A stretch of DNA of 64,000 nt from Pseudomonas sp. ML96 (GCF_000761545.1 NZ_JPMY01000010.1:124001-188000); one strand, 5' to 3'; counted from the first letter of the stretch, positions 51,801 to 61,642 are shown. The notes: a model not told the origin generated them from the sequence alone. Numbers and translations are program-made.

Positions 51801-51899
51801 ATCGGCACGCTATTCACCCTGTTCGTGCTGCCCTGCGTCTACACCCTGCTGGCCAGCCCGGACAAGGCACCAGACACAGTGGGCGCGCCGGCGCACTAA
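48846..51899 (+). CDS. mexW: RND multidrug efflux transporter, MexW-like
   Basis: 1017-residue inner-membrane proton-driven pump of the HAE-1 group, 12 membrane helices and two large periplasmic loops. AFTDPFIRRPVLATVVSLL opens the protein; the proton-relay segment is VLAIGLVVDDAIVVVENIHR and the second half has NIYTQVGLVTLIGLISKHGI. No outer-membrane channel gene follows, so it probably shares one encoded elsewhere (OprM in P. aeruginosa). Ends at a strong terminator. Confidence 0.92.
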   Translation: MAFTDPFIRRPVLATVVSLLIILLGFQAFSKLVIRQYPQMENALITVSTAYPGANAETIQGYITQPLQQSLASAEGIDYMTSSSQQNVSTISIYARIGADTDRLFTELLAKANEVKNQLPQDAEDPVLSKEAADASALMYVSFYSDELSNPQITDYLSRVIQPKLATLPGMAEAEILGNQVFAMRLWLDPVKMAAYGITAVDVTSAVQRYNFLAAAGQVKGEYVVTSINATTDLKSAEAFAAIPVKTDGDSRILVRDIARVEMGAENYDSISSFDGIPSVYIAIKGTPSANPLDVIKHVRGALPELEAQLPPNLKVSIAYDATEFIRASIEEVVKTLGEAVLIVIVVVFLFLGAFRSVLIPVITIPLSMIGVLFFMQLMGYSINLLTLLAMVLAIGLVVDDAIVVVENIHRHIEEGKTPFNAALDGAREIAIPVVSMTITLAAVYAPIGFLEGLTGALFKEFALTLAGAVIISGIVALTLSPMMCAKLLRHEENPTGLAHKLDQIFDKLKRRYQKALHGTLNTRPVVIVFGVIVLCLIPVLLMFSKNELAPDEDQGIVFLFANAPQPTNLDYMNAYTDQFVKIFKEFPEYYSSFQINGFDGVQSGIGGFLLKPWSERERTQMELLPIVQHRLNDIPGLQIFGFNLPSLPGTGEGLPFQFIVNTPNDYESLLQVAERIEQRAMESGKFAFLNVDLAFDKPEVVVDIDRAKAAQMGVSMQDLGATLAILLGEGEVNRFTIDGRSYKVIAQVERPYRDNPGWLSNYYVKSESGQMVPLGTLIKVSDRARPTKLKQFQQLNAATIEGVPIVSMGEAAETIAQIAREEAPRGYTFDYAGATRQYVQEGSALYVTFGLALAIIFLVLAAQFESFRDPLVILVTVPLSICGALIPIFLGFSSMNIYTQVGLVTLIGLISKHGILIVEFANQLRHDKGLSVREAIEEAASIRLRPVLMTTAAMVFGMVPLILATGAGAVSRFDIGLVIATGMSIGTLFTLFVLPCVYTLLASPDKAPDTVGAPAH

Positions 51900-51915
51900 G
51901 CCACCAGCAACAACG

Positions 51916-51944
51916 AAAAAGCCCCGCATTCGCGGGGCTTTTTC
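51916..51944. terminator. Bidirectional terminator after mexW-like gene
   Basis: AAAAAGCCCCGC / GCGGGGCTTTTT with a short loop. Nearly identical hairpins recur at 57995 and 62543. Confidence 0.93.
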
Positions 51945-51962
51945 TTGGAGCGGGATTCGTCG

Positions 51963-52199
51963 CTACTGCTCGGCCTTCATCGCATGCGACAGACCGAACA
52001 TCAGCAGCACCAGGTTATCGCTGTCAGCCTCGATCGCATTGAGATCGGTATGGTGGGTGGAAACTGCCGGGCATTTCTGCGCGGCGCAGCTGACCGCATC
52101 GAGCACCTGCGGCGCGGGCTCCTGCCAGGCAGCGGCAGCCAGGGCCGTGACGCTCAGGGCACCGACGAGGAACAATCCTCTAGCGATTTCTAATTTCAT
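51963..52199 (-). CDS. Small exported protein of unknown function
   Basis: 78 residues. N-terminal signal peptide (LFLVGALSVTALAAAAW), then a short mature part with a Cys-x4-Cys pair (SCAAQKCP), a SxHHTD segment and a hydrophobic C-terminal stretch (NLVLLMFGL). No family recognised. Monocistronic on the minus strand, downstream of inaA. Confidence 0.6.
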   Translation of the reverse strand: MKLEIARGLFLVGALSVTALAAAAWQEPAPQVLDAVSCAAQKCPAVSTHHTDLNAIEADSDNLVLLMFGLSHAMKAEQ

Positions 52200-52341
52200 T
52201 TCGATAACCCCTTGATAGCGCTGCCAAACGCCTGAAAAGTAAAACTAGTCCAGACCATTCCTTGGCAACACTTAACCCGACGAGCGGCGATCCACCGCGG
52301 GCCAGGGCGCTCATCAGAGCGCACGTTATATACGAAGTTCC

Positions 52342-53082
52342 TCAACCCAGCTGCGGCAGCTCGTCGCCCCACTGCTGGCGATAGCCCTGCAACAACACCT
52401 GCCACTCGGCCTCGCTCCAGGGCGAATGACGGCGCAACTGGCGCAAGTCATGCTGAGCAGCACGCTGGCGGCTGAAGCGCCGGCGGCTCTTCTCCAGATC
52501 GAGCAGCGCCACTTCCACACTGTCTGCCGTGACCTTCACGAACACATGCTTGGCGTACAGGCAGCCATGCTGCCAGCGACCCAAGTGCATCCGCGCCAGT
52601 GTTGCACCTATTTGTTGCAGTAATACGGCATGCTGCTCGCCCGTGCGCTCACCACCAGAGGCGTACCACTGCTCGATGTCGCAGAAGCCTTCCAGCGCCT
52701 CGCTGACCAGCAGGCCGCGCCAGCCCTGCTCGGCTTGGTAGCTGGCACCGCAGTAGATCAGGCGCGGCACGCGAATACCCAGGCGGCTCAGGCCTGCCAA
52801 CGCATCGCGTTCGCGCAACACCGTGGGCCGGCCGAATGGATGGGCCAGGCTGCGGCACAGATGCCCGACCTGGCGCTTGGCATACAGCAGATGCCCCTCG
52901 GCGTTGTGCAGGCGCTGCACCCCGCTCTCCCCACCCCTACGCTGATTGGGCTCTTCGACCCATTCACCCTGCAGTTGCCACCAGTGCTCGAACTGAGCGC
53001 CACCGACAACACCCGCGAAAGACAGCTGCAACAATGTCGACTCTCCAGAACCGAGTGCTTCCCACGTCCATGGCCCCGGCAT
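52342..53082 (-). CDS. inaA: InaA / WaaP-type lipopolysaccharide kinase-like protein
   Basis: About 246 residues with a protein-kinase-like fold of the LPS-kinase family: QRLHNAEGHLLYAKRQ-like nucleotide-binding part, ATLARMHLGRWQHG, LYAKHVFVKV, and LLDLEKSRRR as the metal-binding segment. Downstream of colS on the same strand; a colRS-inaA arrangement is known in P. putida. Could phosphorylate LPS core sugars, but the substrate is unproven. The start is uncertain: ATG 53082 has no ribosome site, and a TTG some 15 codons later has GGAGAG 6 nt upstream. Confidence 0.8.
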   Translation of the reverse strand: MPGPWTWEALGSGESTLLQLSFAGVVGGAQFEHWWQLQGEWVEEPNQRRGGESGVQRLHNAEGHLLYAKRQVGHLCRSLAHPFGRPTVLRERDALAGLSRLGIRVPRLIYCGASYQAEQGWRGLLVSEALEGFCDIEQWYASGGERTGEQHAVLLQQIGATLARMHLGRWQHGCLYAKHVFVKVTADSVEVALLDLEKSRRRFSRQRAAQHDLRQLRRHSPWSEAEWQVLLQGYRQQWGDELPQLG

Positions 53083-53216
53083 GGTAACGCTGGGTAACAC
53101 AGTGCTTCTGGCGGCCGCAGATCGGTGCTGAATTCGGGCAATTGGCCGCCGGTTGCGCGGAGACTGCAAGAGCCGTACCCGCGCAACCGGTGGGCAGATC
53201 GCCATACTCGCCACGG

Positions 53217-54482
53217 CTAGCCCAGGCTCACCTGGAAGCGACAGCCACGAGGCTCGGCGTCAGACAACTCGACACTCCAGCCCTGGCTCTCGCAGATGCG
53301 CTGCACCAGCGACAACCCCAGGCCCAGACCTTCGCCCCGCGCCGCGCCACCACGCACGAAGGGTTGGAACATCGCCTCGCGCTCGGCCGCGGGAATGCCC
53401 ACGCCGCTGTCCTCGACCAGGAAACCCTGCTCGCCGAGGCGCAGGACGATGTGCCCCTGCTCGGTGTAGTGCCAGGCATTGCGCAGCAGGTTGCCCAGCA
53501 CCGAGCGCAGCAACGGCCCGTTGTACAGTGCTGTGCCGGCCTGCTGCGGCTGGTAGTCAAAGCTCAGGCCCTTGGCCTCGATGGAGGGTCGCCACTGTTC
53601 GACCAGCGCATCGGCGACTTCGCGCAGGCTGGTCTGGGCGGCGCTGCTCTCGTCCTGGCGCGAGCGCGCCAGCAGCAGGAAGGTCTGCACCAGGCCACGC
53701 ATCTCCTCGGTGGCGGCAGCCATGCGCCGCACCCGGTCCTTGCCCCGCTCATCCAGGCCCGGGCTTTCCAGCAGCAGTTCGCAGGAGCTGGCCAGCACCA
53801 TCAGCGGGGTACGCAGCTCGTGGCTGACGTCGCTGGTAAACAGCCGCTCGCGCATCAGCGCGCGGCGCAGCAGCCCCAGGGTGGTATCGAAGGCGGCCGC
53901 CAGCTGGCCCACCTCGTCACCGGCATAGTCGCGCGCCAGCTGCGGCGCCTCGTCGAGCAATTGATCGGGCTGGCGCACCTGGCGCGACAGGCGCACCACC
54001 GGCTCGATCACCTTGCGCGCCAGCAACCAGCCGAGCAGGCCGGACAGTGCCAGACTGAGCAGGAAGCCCACCAGCACCACGGCGAACAGCAGCTGCTCAC
54101 GTTCTTCGAAACCGCTCTGGTCCTGCAGCAACAGGTAGCGGCGGCCGTCGACCAGCTCCATGAAGGCGTGATAGGAGATGTCGTCGCGGAACACCTCGTG
54201 GAAGCCCGGCGCCAGCTCGCCCAGGTCCGCCGGCAGGGCGAAGTCGTCGCGGCCGTCGCTGAAGTAGAACAGCTGCCCCGGTTCGGGCACATGGCGCCAG
54301 TCGTCCATGCTCTCCATCTTCAGCAGACGCCCGAGATCGCCGCCCAGCTCGCTGGAAATCAGGCGCTCCTCGACCTGGTGCACCGTCTCGACAATACCGA
54401 CTGCGAAGGTGCCGCCGACCAGCGCCGTCATCAGCACGAAGGCGATGACGATGCGTCGCGACAGGCTCTGTTTAAACTCCAT
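53217..54482 (-). CDS. colS: Sensor histidine kinase ColS
   Basis: 421-residue membrane kinase. TM1 about 12-32, short periplasmic sensor, TM2 near 131-152, HAMP, HisKA with the phospho-His in SDVSHELRTPL, and HATPase with VEDSGVGIP and GLGLGLSLV. The periplasmic ExxE motif falls at residues 126-129 (FEEREQ), the position reported for iron/zinc sensing in P. putida ColS. ATG 54482 gives that numbering; it overlaps colR by about 11 nt. Confidence 0.92.
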   Translation of the reverse strand: MEFKQSLSRRIVIAFVLMTALVGGTFAVGIVETVHQVEERLISSELGGDLGRLLKMESMDDWRHVPEPGQLFYFSDGRDDFALPADLGELAPGFHEVFRDDISYHAFMELVDGRRYLLLQDQSGFEEREQLLFAVVLVGFLLSLALSGLLGWLLARKVIEPVVRLSRQVRQPDQLLDEAPQLARDYAGDEVGQLAAAFDTTLGLLRRALMRERLFTSDVSHELRTPLMVLASSCELLLESPGLDERGKDRVRRMAAATEEMRGLVQTFLLLARSRQDESSAAQTSLREVADALVEQWRPSIEAKGLSFDYQPQQAGTALYNGPLLRSVLGNLLRNAWHYTEQGHIVLRLGEQGFLVEDSGVGIPAAEREAMFQPFVRGGAARGEGLGLGLSLVQRICESQGWSVELSDAEPRGCRFQVSLG

Positions 54483-55155
54483 CAATCGGCTCCGCCAGGC
54501 GATAGCCGACGCCGTGCACGGTCTGCAGCAGGGGCTTGTCGAAAGGCTTGTCGATCACCTGGCGCAGCTGGTGCACATGGCTGCGCAGGCTGTCGCTGTC
54601 CGGGCAGTCGTCGCCCCACAGCGCCTCTTCCAGCACCTCGCGGCGCACCACGTGCGGGCTCTTCTGCATCAGCAGGGCGAGCAGCTTGAGGCCGACCGGG
54701 TTGAGCTTGAGCGGCTTGCCGGCACGGGTGATCTCCAGGGTGTCGAGGTCGTAGCTGAGGTCAGCGACTTCCAGCAGGCGCTTGCCGCCACCCAGGCTAC
54801 GGCGCAGCACCGCCTCGATGCGCGCGGCCAGTTCGGACAGGGCGAACGGCTTGACCAGGTAATCGTCAGCGCCGGCCTGGAAGCCCTGCAGGCGGTCATC
54901 CAGCTGGTCGCGTGCGGTGAGCATGATCACCGGCGTGTCGCGCCGCGCCTCTTCGCGCAGGCGCTTGCACAGGGTGTAGCCGTCGATGCCCGGCAGCATG
55001 ATGTCCAGCACCAGCAGGTCGTAGTGCTCGCTGCTGGCCAGACGCAGGCCGGACAGGCCGTCCAGGGCACAGTCCACCGTGTAGCCCTTGATCTGCAGGT
55101 AGTCGGCCATGTTGGTCAGGATGTCGCGGTTGTCCTCGACCAGGAGGATGCGCAT
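54472..55155 (-). CDS. colR: Response regulator ColR
   Basis: OmpR-family regulator of 227 residues. Receiver domain with phospho-acceptor Asp in LLVLDIMLPG, conserved Lys in LVKPFALSEL, and a C-terminal winged helix (LRSHVHQLRQVIDKPF). In pseudomonads ColRS responds to excess Fe, Zn and other metals and controls LPS- and membrane-modifying genes. ATG 55155 (MRILLVEDN) matches the family length. Divergent from the LtaS-like/PAP2 operon, with a ColR-like site between. Confidence 0.94.
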   Translation of the reverse strand: MRILLVEDNRDILTNMADYLQIKGYTVDCALDGLSGLRLASSEHYDLLVLDIMLPGIDGYTLCKRLREEARRDTPVIMLTARDQLDDRLQGFQAGADDYLVKPFALSELAARIEAVLRRSLGGGKRLLEVADLSYDLDTLEITRAGKPLKLNPVGLKLLALLMQKSPHVVRREVLEEALWGDDCPDSDSLRSHVHQLRQVIDKPFDKPLLQTVHGVGYRLAEPIDGV

Positions 55156-55231
55156 GAAAAACTCCAATTCGGCCCATGGCCGCTGAAAAAGTGGCGCAAC
55201 GATAACCCGCCAAGGCGCCGAACGACGCCAA

Positions 55232-55247
55232 TTGACGGCTTTTTCAC
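55232..55247. promoter_or_regulatory. ColR-like binding site in the colR/transferase intergenic region
   Basis: TTGACGGCTTTTTCAC resembles the ColR motif as I remember it from P. putida (YYNASNNYTTTTCAC) but has one extra T. It lies 73 bp before the divergent transferase ATG and 77 bp before colR. A second TTCAC follows at 55252. Confidence 0.4.
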
Positions 55248-55319
55248 ACCTTCTTCACCAGACGTCGACAAAGCCGTCGCCAGACTCCGCGACATCTTCA
55301 ACTACCCGTGGAAACTAGC

Positions 55320-57266
55320 ATGCGTCTACATCGCACTGCGCCCCTGCGTTATCTGTTCCTGCTGCTGGCCTGTTGGCTGGCGGTGTTCCTCGCCACCCGC
55401 GGTGTGCTGCTCGCCACGCACCTGCACGAAGCTGGTGGTGTTGCCCCCGGCGTGTTCGCCGTCGGCCTGCTGTATGACCTGGGCTTCCTCGCCTACGCCG
55501 CCCTGCCGCTGGGCCTCTACCTGCTGCTCTGCCCGCCAGCCCTGTGGCGCCGCCCGGGCCATCGCCTGTGGCTGGGCCTGCTCCTGCTCGCCAGCCTGTT
55601 CCTTATGCTGTTCGTCGCCACCGCCGAATGGCTGTTCTGGGACGAGTTCGGCGTGCGCTTCAACTTCATCGCGGTCGACTATCTGGTGTACTCCGACGAG
55701 GTGCTGAACAACCTGCTGGAGTCCTACCCCATCGGCCTGCTGCTGTCCTGCCTGGGCGTGTTCGCCGCGCTCTTCGCCCTGGCCCTGCACCGCCCGCTCA
55801 CCACAGCCCTGCTGGCGCCGTTGCCGAGCTGGCGCCAGCGCGGCATGGCCGTGGCCGGCCTGTTGCTGGCGGCAGGCCTGTCCCTCGCCCTGCTCGACCA
55901 GGACAGCCCGCGCGGCCTGGGCGGCAATGCCTATCGCCACGAGTTGGCGAGCAACGGCCCGTACCAGTTCTTCGCCGCCTTCCGTAACAACGAACTGGAT
56001 TACCAGCAGTTCTACAGCAGCTTGCCGGATCGGCAGATCGGCCCGATCCTGCGCCGCGAGCTGGCCGAACCGAACGCCACCTTCGTCGGCAGCGACCCGC
56101 TGGATGTGCGCCGGCAGATCGACAACCCCGGCACACCGCGCAAGCTGAACATCGTGCTGGTGACCATCGAGAGCCTGTCGGCCAAGTACCTGGGCAGCTT
56201 CGGCGACCCGCGCGGGCTGACCCCGAACCTCGACCAGCTGCGCCAGCAGAGCCTGTTCTTCAACAACTTCTACGCCACCGGCACCCGCACCGACCGCGGT
56301 CTGGAGGCCATCACCCTGGCGATCCCGCCGACCCCGGGGCGCTCCATCGTCAAGCGCATCGGCCGTGAGAGCGGCTACGCCAGCCTCGGCCAGCAACTCG
56401 CCGCCCAGGGCTACGACAGCGCCTTCGTCTATGGCGGGCGCGGCTACTTCGACAACATGAATGCCTTCTTCGCCGGCAATGGCTATCGGGTGGTCGACCA
56501 GAGCAGCGTCGCGGAGAGCGATATCCACTTCAAGAACGCCTGGGGCATGGCCGACGAGGACCTCTACGCCCAGGCCATCAAGCTGGCCGACGCCGACCAC
56601 GCCGCCGGCAAGCCTTTCCTGCTGCAGCTGATGACCACCTCCAACCACCGTCCCTACACCTACCCGGACGGGCGCATCGACATCCTCTCCGGCGAAGGCC
56701 GCGAGGGCGCGGTGAAGTACACCGATTACGCCATCGGCCAGTTCCTCGCCGCAGCACGCGCCAAACCCTGGTTCGACGACACCCTGTTCGTCTTCGTCGC
56801 CGACCACTGCGCCGGTAGCGCCGGTATGGAGGACCTACCGGTGGCCAACTATCACATCCCGCTGTTCATCTATGCGCCCAAGTGGCTGCAGCCACGCGAG
56901 GACGACCAGCTGGCTAGCCAGATCGACCTGGCACCGACCCTGCTCGGGCTGCTCAACCTCGACTACCAGTCGACCTTCTTCGGCCGCGACCTGCTCAAGC
57001 CCAACGCCGCGCCACCGCGCGTGCTGATCGGCAACTACCAGCACCTCGGCCTGTTCGACGGCAACGACCTGGCAATCCTCAGCCCGCGTCAGCACCTGCG
57101 CCGCCACGATGATGCGCTGAATACCAGCCGCGAATCCTCGGTCGACAGCAGCGACCCGCTGCTGCAGCGCGACATCGCCTATTACCAGGCCGCCAGCCAT
57201 GACTTCCAGAGCCGCCTGCTGGGCTGGCACGGGCCGCGTGGCGAGCTGGAGATCGGCCAGCAATGA
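55320..57266 (+). CDS. LtaS/OpgB-type sulfatase-fold phosphoglycerol/phosphoethanolamine transferase-like
   Basis: 648-residue inner-membrane protein: about five N-terminal helices, then a periplasmic alkaline-phosphatase-fold domain. Metal/nucleophile motifs: VTIESLSAKYLGSFG (Glu near 284), YATGTRTDRGLEAI (nucleophile Thr near 322-324) and FVADHCAGSAG. Such enzymes transfer phosphoglycerol or phosphoethanolamine from phospholipids to glycans or LPS. An in-frame GTG lies at 55308. The gene overlaps a PAP2 phosphatase gene by 4 nt and faces colR. The acceptor is unknown. Confidence 0.82.
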   Translation: MRLHRTAPLRYLFLLLACWLAVFLATRGVLLATHLHEAGGVAPGVFAVGLLYDLGFLAYAALPLGLYLLLCPPALWRRPGHRLWLGLLLLASLFLMLFVATAEWLFWDEFGVRFNFIAVDYLVYSDEVLNNLLESYPIGLLLSCLGVFAALFALALHRPLTTALLAPLPSWRQRGMAVAGLLLAAGLSLALLDQDSPRGLGGNAYRHELASNGPYQFFAAFRNNELDYQQFYSSLPDRQIGPILRRELAEPNATFVGSDPLDVRRQIDNPGTPRKLNIVLVTIESLSAKYLGSFGDPRGLTPNLDQLRQQSLFFNNFYATGTRTDRGLEAITLAIPPTPGRSIVKRIGRESGYASLGQQLAAQGYDSAFVYGGRGYFDNMNAFFAGNGYRVVDQSSVAESDIHFKNAWGMADEDLYAQAIKLADADHAAGKPFLLQLMTTSNHRPYTYPDGRIDILSGEGREGAVKYTDYAIGQFLAAARAKPWFDDTLFVFVADHCAGSAGMEDLPVANYHIPLFIYAPKWLQPREDDQLASQIDLAPTLLGLLNLDYQSTFFGRDLLKPNAAPPRVLIGNYQHLGLFDGNDLAILSPRQHLRRHDDALNTSRESSVDSSDPLLQRDIAYYQAASHDFQSRLLGWHGPRGELEIGQQ

Positions 57267-57982
57267 ACACCTCCCCCTACTTCGACCGGCGCTGGTGGTA
57301 CGGCGTCCCCCTGGCGCTGCTCGCCCTCCTCCTGCTGTTCGAACCGAGCCACCTGGACTTCGCCGTGGCCGACCTGTTCTACGTCAAAGGCCTGGGCTTC
57401 ATCGGCCGGCACAACGACTTCCTCGAAGACGTGCTGCACGACCGCGCCAAGCAACTGGTCATCGCCGTCGGCGTGCTGGCATTGGTCGGCTTCCTGCTCA
57501 GCCTGCTGCCGACCCGCCTGCGCCCGTTGCGCCGTACCCTGGGCTACCTGGTGCTGGCCATGGGGCTGTCCACCGGCATCATCACCCCGCTGAAGAAGGC
57601 CACCCAGATGCACTGCCCCTGGAGCCTGGAGCAGTACGGCGGCGTCGAGCACTTCTCGCCGCTGCTCGGCCCGCGTGCCGAACCGGTGGAGAAACCCGGC
57701 AGCTGCTGGCCCGGCGGGCATGCCGCAGCCGGCTTTGCCCTGTTCGCGCTGTTCTTCGCCCTGCGTGATCGCCACCCACGCAGTGCCCGGACGGCGCTGA
57801 TCGTGGCGTTCAGCCTGGGCACCCTGTTCTCGCTGGTGCGCATGGCCCAGGGCGCGCACTTCCTCTCGCACAACCTGTGGACGGCAGCGCTGTGCTGGCT
57901 GGTCTGCCTCGGCCTGTACGACTGGCTGCTGTATCGCCCACAGGCCCTCGCGAACCCCGTCGCCGCTGACACCCGCTACTGA
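57263..57982 (+). CDS. PAP2-family phosphatase, lipid A 1-phosphatase-like
   Basis: 239-residue membrane phosphatase with about six helices. PAP2 signatures: KKATQMHCP (K-x6-[R/C]P), PGGHAAAGF (motif 2 His) and RMAQGAHFLSHNLW (motif 3 Arg and His). Closest in pattern to LpxE-type lipid A 1-phosphatases and PgpB-like lipid phosphatases; which one cannot be told. ATGA overlap with the transferase gene implies coupled function in envelope lipid remodelling. Confidence 0.85.
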   Translation: MNTSPYFDRRWWYGVPLALLALLLLFEPSHLDFAVADLFYVKGLGFIGRHNDFLEDVLHDRAKQLVIAVGVLALVGFLLSLLPTRLRPLRRTLGYLVLAMGLSTGIITPLKKATQMHCPWSLEQYGGVEHFSPLLGPRAEPVEKPGSCWPGGHAAAGFALFALFFALRDRHPRSARTALIVAFSLGTLFSLVRMAQGAHFLSHNLWTAALCWLVCLGLYDWLLYRPQALANPVAADTRY

Positions 57983-57994
57983 ATCGCGGCCATG

Positions 57995-58024
57995 AAAAAG
58001 CCCCGCACTAGGCGGGGCTTTTTT
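57995..58024. terminator. Bidirectional terminator between PAP2 and groEL
   Basis: AAAAAGCCCCGC, ACTA, GGCGGGGCTTTTTT. Serves both the plus-strand PAP2 operon and the minus-strand groESL. Confidence 0.93.
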
Positions 58025-58048
58025 GCTACAGCTCGGGAGCCGGTCGGC

Positions 58049-59701
<1,653 letters not shown>

Positions 59702-59736
59702 TCAATTCTGTAGGTTTAGACGGAGATCGCTTCGAA

Positions 59737-60030
59737 TCAGGCTTCGATGACGGCGAGGATTTCGTGCTCGCCCATCACCAGCAGGTCTTCGCCGTCGACC
59801 TTGACGGTGTTGCTGCCGCTGTACGGGCCGAACACCACTTTGTCACCGACCTTGACGGCCAGCGCGCGGACTTCGCCATTGTCCAGAACCTTGCCAGCGC
59901 CAACAGCGACGATCACGCCCTGGTTCGGCTTCTCGGCGGCGGAGCCCGGCAGCACGATGCCACCAGCGGTCTTGGTCTCTTCTTCGCTGCGACGGATTAC
60001 AACGCGGTCGTGCAGAGGACGAAGCTTCAT
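59737..60030 (-). CDS. groS: Co-chaperonin GroES (10 kDa)
   Basis: Heptameric lid of the GroEL cage, 97 residues. [14 protein letters not shown] and the mobile loop [14 protein letters not shown] are standard. ATG 60030 follows AGGAGAG. First gene of groESL. Confidence 0.98.
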   Translation of the reverse strand: MKLRPLHDRVVIRRSEEETKTAGGIVLPGSAAEKPNQGVIVAVGAGKVLDNGEVRALAVKVGDKVVFGPYSGSNTVKVDGEDLLVMGEHEILAVIEA

Positions 60031-60061
60031 TGTCGATCTCTCCTGATAGTTGTTTTCACTG

Positions 60062-60079
60062 GCCGGCGACTGCGCCGGC
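60062..60079 (-). ncRNA. 5'-leader hairpin, candidate Pseudomon-groES RNA element
   Basis: GCCGGCG, ACTG, CGCCGGC: a 7-bp GC stem 32 nt before groES. A conserved leader RNA called Pseudomon-groES has been described upstream of groES in pseudomonads. This hairpin is in the right place, but I could not test a covariance match. Confidence 0.5.
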
Positions 60080-60176
60080 GGGGTTAGGCAATGTCCGGTC
60101 GGGGCCGGGTCGCGGCACGCCTGGGCGAGCCGCGCGAGTCTGTTCTGCCTGGGGCAGAAACCTTGCGGTGAAGGCT

Positions 60177-60204
60177 AGATAGGGGCGTTCCAGGGCATTT
60201 CAAG
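60177..60204 (-). promoter_or_regulatory. Heat-shock (sigma-32) promoter of groESL
   Basis: On the minus strand CTTGAA (60199-60204), 13-nt spacer, CCCCTATCT (60177-60185), close to the sigma-32 consensus CTTGAA-N13-CCCCATNT. It gives a leader of about 140 nt. Confidence 0.85.
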
Positions 60205-60292
60205 GGCGAACTGTGAAATTTTTTACACAGCTGCGGAATCCGCAGCAGGTCCCAGGCTGCCAGGCCTGGGGCCTGGGCTCCGCCGGTGCGCC

Positions 60293-60742
60293 TTAGTCGC
60301 GGCGCTGGTACTCGCCCTCGATCACGTGCGGGTGAGTCTGGCCAGTGCGGGCCGCCGGATCGTCGAAGAAGGCACGCTGGCGCGCCGCCTGCTCCTGAGC
60401 GCGACGCTGCAGCTTGCCGATCAGCAGGCGACGGGTGAAGGGAATCAGGCAGAGCAGGCCGAACACGTCGCTGATGAAGCCCGGCAGCAGCAGCAGGCCG
60501 CCACCGACGGCGATCAGCAGGCCCTCGAACATCTCCTGCTCGGGCATCTCGCCACGGGCCAGCTTCTCGCGGGCACGCCAGGCGGTGGCCACACCGGCCA
60601 CGCGCAGCAGGATGCTGCCAAGTATCGCGGTACCGATCACCAGCAACAGCGTCGGCAGTACGCCGATGGCGCTGCCGACCTGGATCAGCACGGCCAGTTC
60701 GATGATGGGGAACAGCAGAAACAGAAAGAGAAAAGCGCGCAT
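60293..60742 (-). CDS. fxsA: FxsA family membrane protein
   Basis: 149-residue inner-membrane protein with helices near 1-20, 28-48 and 74-98 (FPIIELAVLIQVGSAIG, GGLLLLPGFISDVFGLLCLIP). E. coli FxsA suppresses F-plasmid exclusion of phage T7 when overproduced; its normal role is unknown. ATG 60742 (MRAFLFLF) chosen; the longer frame upstream has no membrane or family logic. Next to groESL, as in P. aeruginosa. Confidence 0.92.
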   Translation of the reverse strand: MRAFLFLFLLFPIIELAVLIQVGSAIGVLPTLLLVIGTAILGSILLRVAGVATAWRAREKLARGEMPEQEMFEGLLIAVGGGLLLLPGFISDVFGLLCLIPFTRRLLIGKLQRRAQEQAARQRAFFDDPAARTGQTHPHVIEGEYQRRD

Positions 60743-60806
60743 TGCTAGGGTCCTTGACGGAAGAACGGCTCCCGATAGGGATGAAGTATGGGGTCTGCGG
60801 CTTAAT

Positions 60807-61532
60807 TCAAGCTGACGCCTGCTCGGCGGTCGGCCAGGCCTCGGCGCGAGCCAGCAATACCAGGGCCTGCCGCACTGCACCTGGGTTGTTACAGGATGTT
60901 GGGAAGGCCAGCCAATACAGGCCCTTGCCGATGCGTAGGTGGAAACCCTCGCTGTCGATACCTGCCAACTGCGCCGATTCGTGGTCCGGCAGGTTGGCCA
61001 GTTGCACATAGTGGGCGATCGCCGAGGCATGGTCGTCGTTCATGTGCTCGACCATGCTGCGCTCCGGCTCGCCGGCATGCGGGTTGGCCAAGTTGACCGC
61101 CTGCAGCCAGTGGATGGCGCCGAAACCACCGATGAAGCGCCAGCGCACGGGCTCCAGCACCCAGAAATCGAAGTCATGGGCGGTGTGGTAGTCGCGTGAA
61201 TCGGGGAAGTAGCGGTAGTAGCGCTCGGCGGCCGCGACGATGGCGCCTTCCTCGGTCAATTGGCGCGCTTCGGCCAGCAGGGTCAGGCGCCCGGCGGCCT
61301 GCACATCCTCGGCACCACGCTCGCCAACCAGCAGCGAGCACTTGGCGTCCTTCTGCAGATTGTGGGTGTGCTGGGCGATGCGGCTGATCAGGATCAGCGG
61401 CCGGCCCTGCTCGTCCAGGCAGTAGGGCACCACTGATCCGAAAGGAAAGCCCGGCATGCTCTTGGAGTGGGTGGAAAGCACCCCGCGGTATTCCTTGAGC
61501 AACAATTCTCGGGCATGCTTCTCGGCTGTCAT
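60807..61532 (-). CDS. HugZ-like protein: split-barrel flavin-type domain plus DUF2470
   Basis: 241-residue cytoplasmic protein. N-terminal pyridoxamine-5'-phosphate-oxidase-like split barrel (KEYRGVLSTHSKSMPGFPFGS, ISRIAQHTHNLQKDAKCSLLV) and a C-terminal DUF2470 domain (RSMVEHMNDDHASAIAHYV). This two-domain layout is that of HugZ-type heme-binding/heme oxygenase proteins, but heme use is inferred. Divergent from the SDR gene, and in the same neighbourhood as a haem-uptake ATPase. ATG 61532 (MTAEKHARELL) chosen. Confidence 0.85.
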   Translation of the reverse strand: MTAEKHARELLLKEYRGVLSTHSKSMPGFPFGSVVPYCLDEQGRPLILISRIAQHTHNLQKDAKCSLLVGERGAEDVQAAGRLTLLAEARQLTEEGAIVAAAERYYRYFPDSRDYHTAHDFDFWVLEPVRWRFIGGFGAIHWLQAVNLANPHAGEPERSMVEHMNDDHASAIAHYVQLANLPDHESAQLAGIDSEGFHLRIGKGLYWLAFPTSCNNPGAVRQALVLLARAEAWPTAEQASA

Positions 61533-61642
61533 GCTCAATTTATGACTCCTCGCTAAGAATTCGTCGAAAACAAAACGGACAGGCGCCCAAAATAACCGTG
61601 GTGCCGGCGAGGCCATCTGCCAGACCTTCGAGGAGCAGTGTT

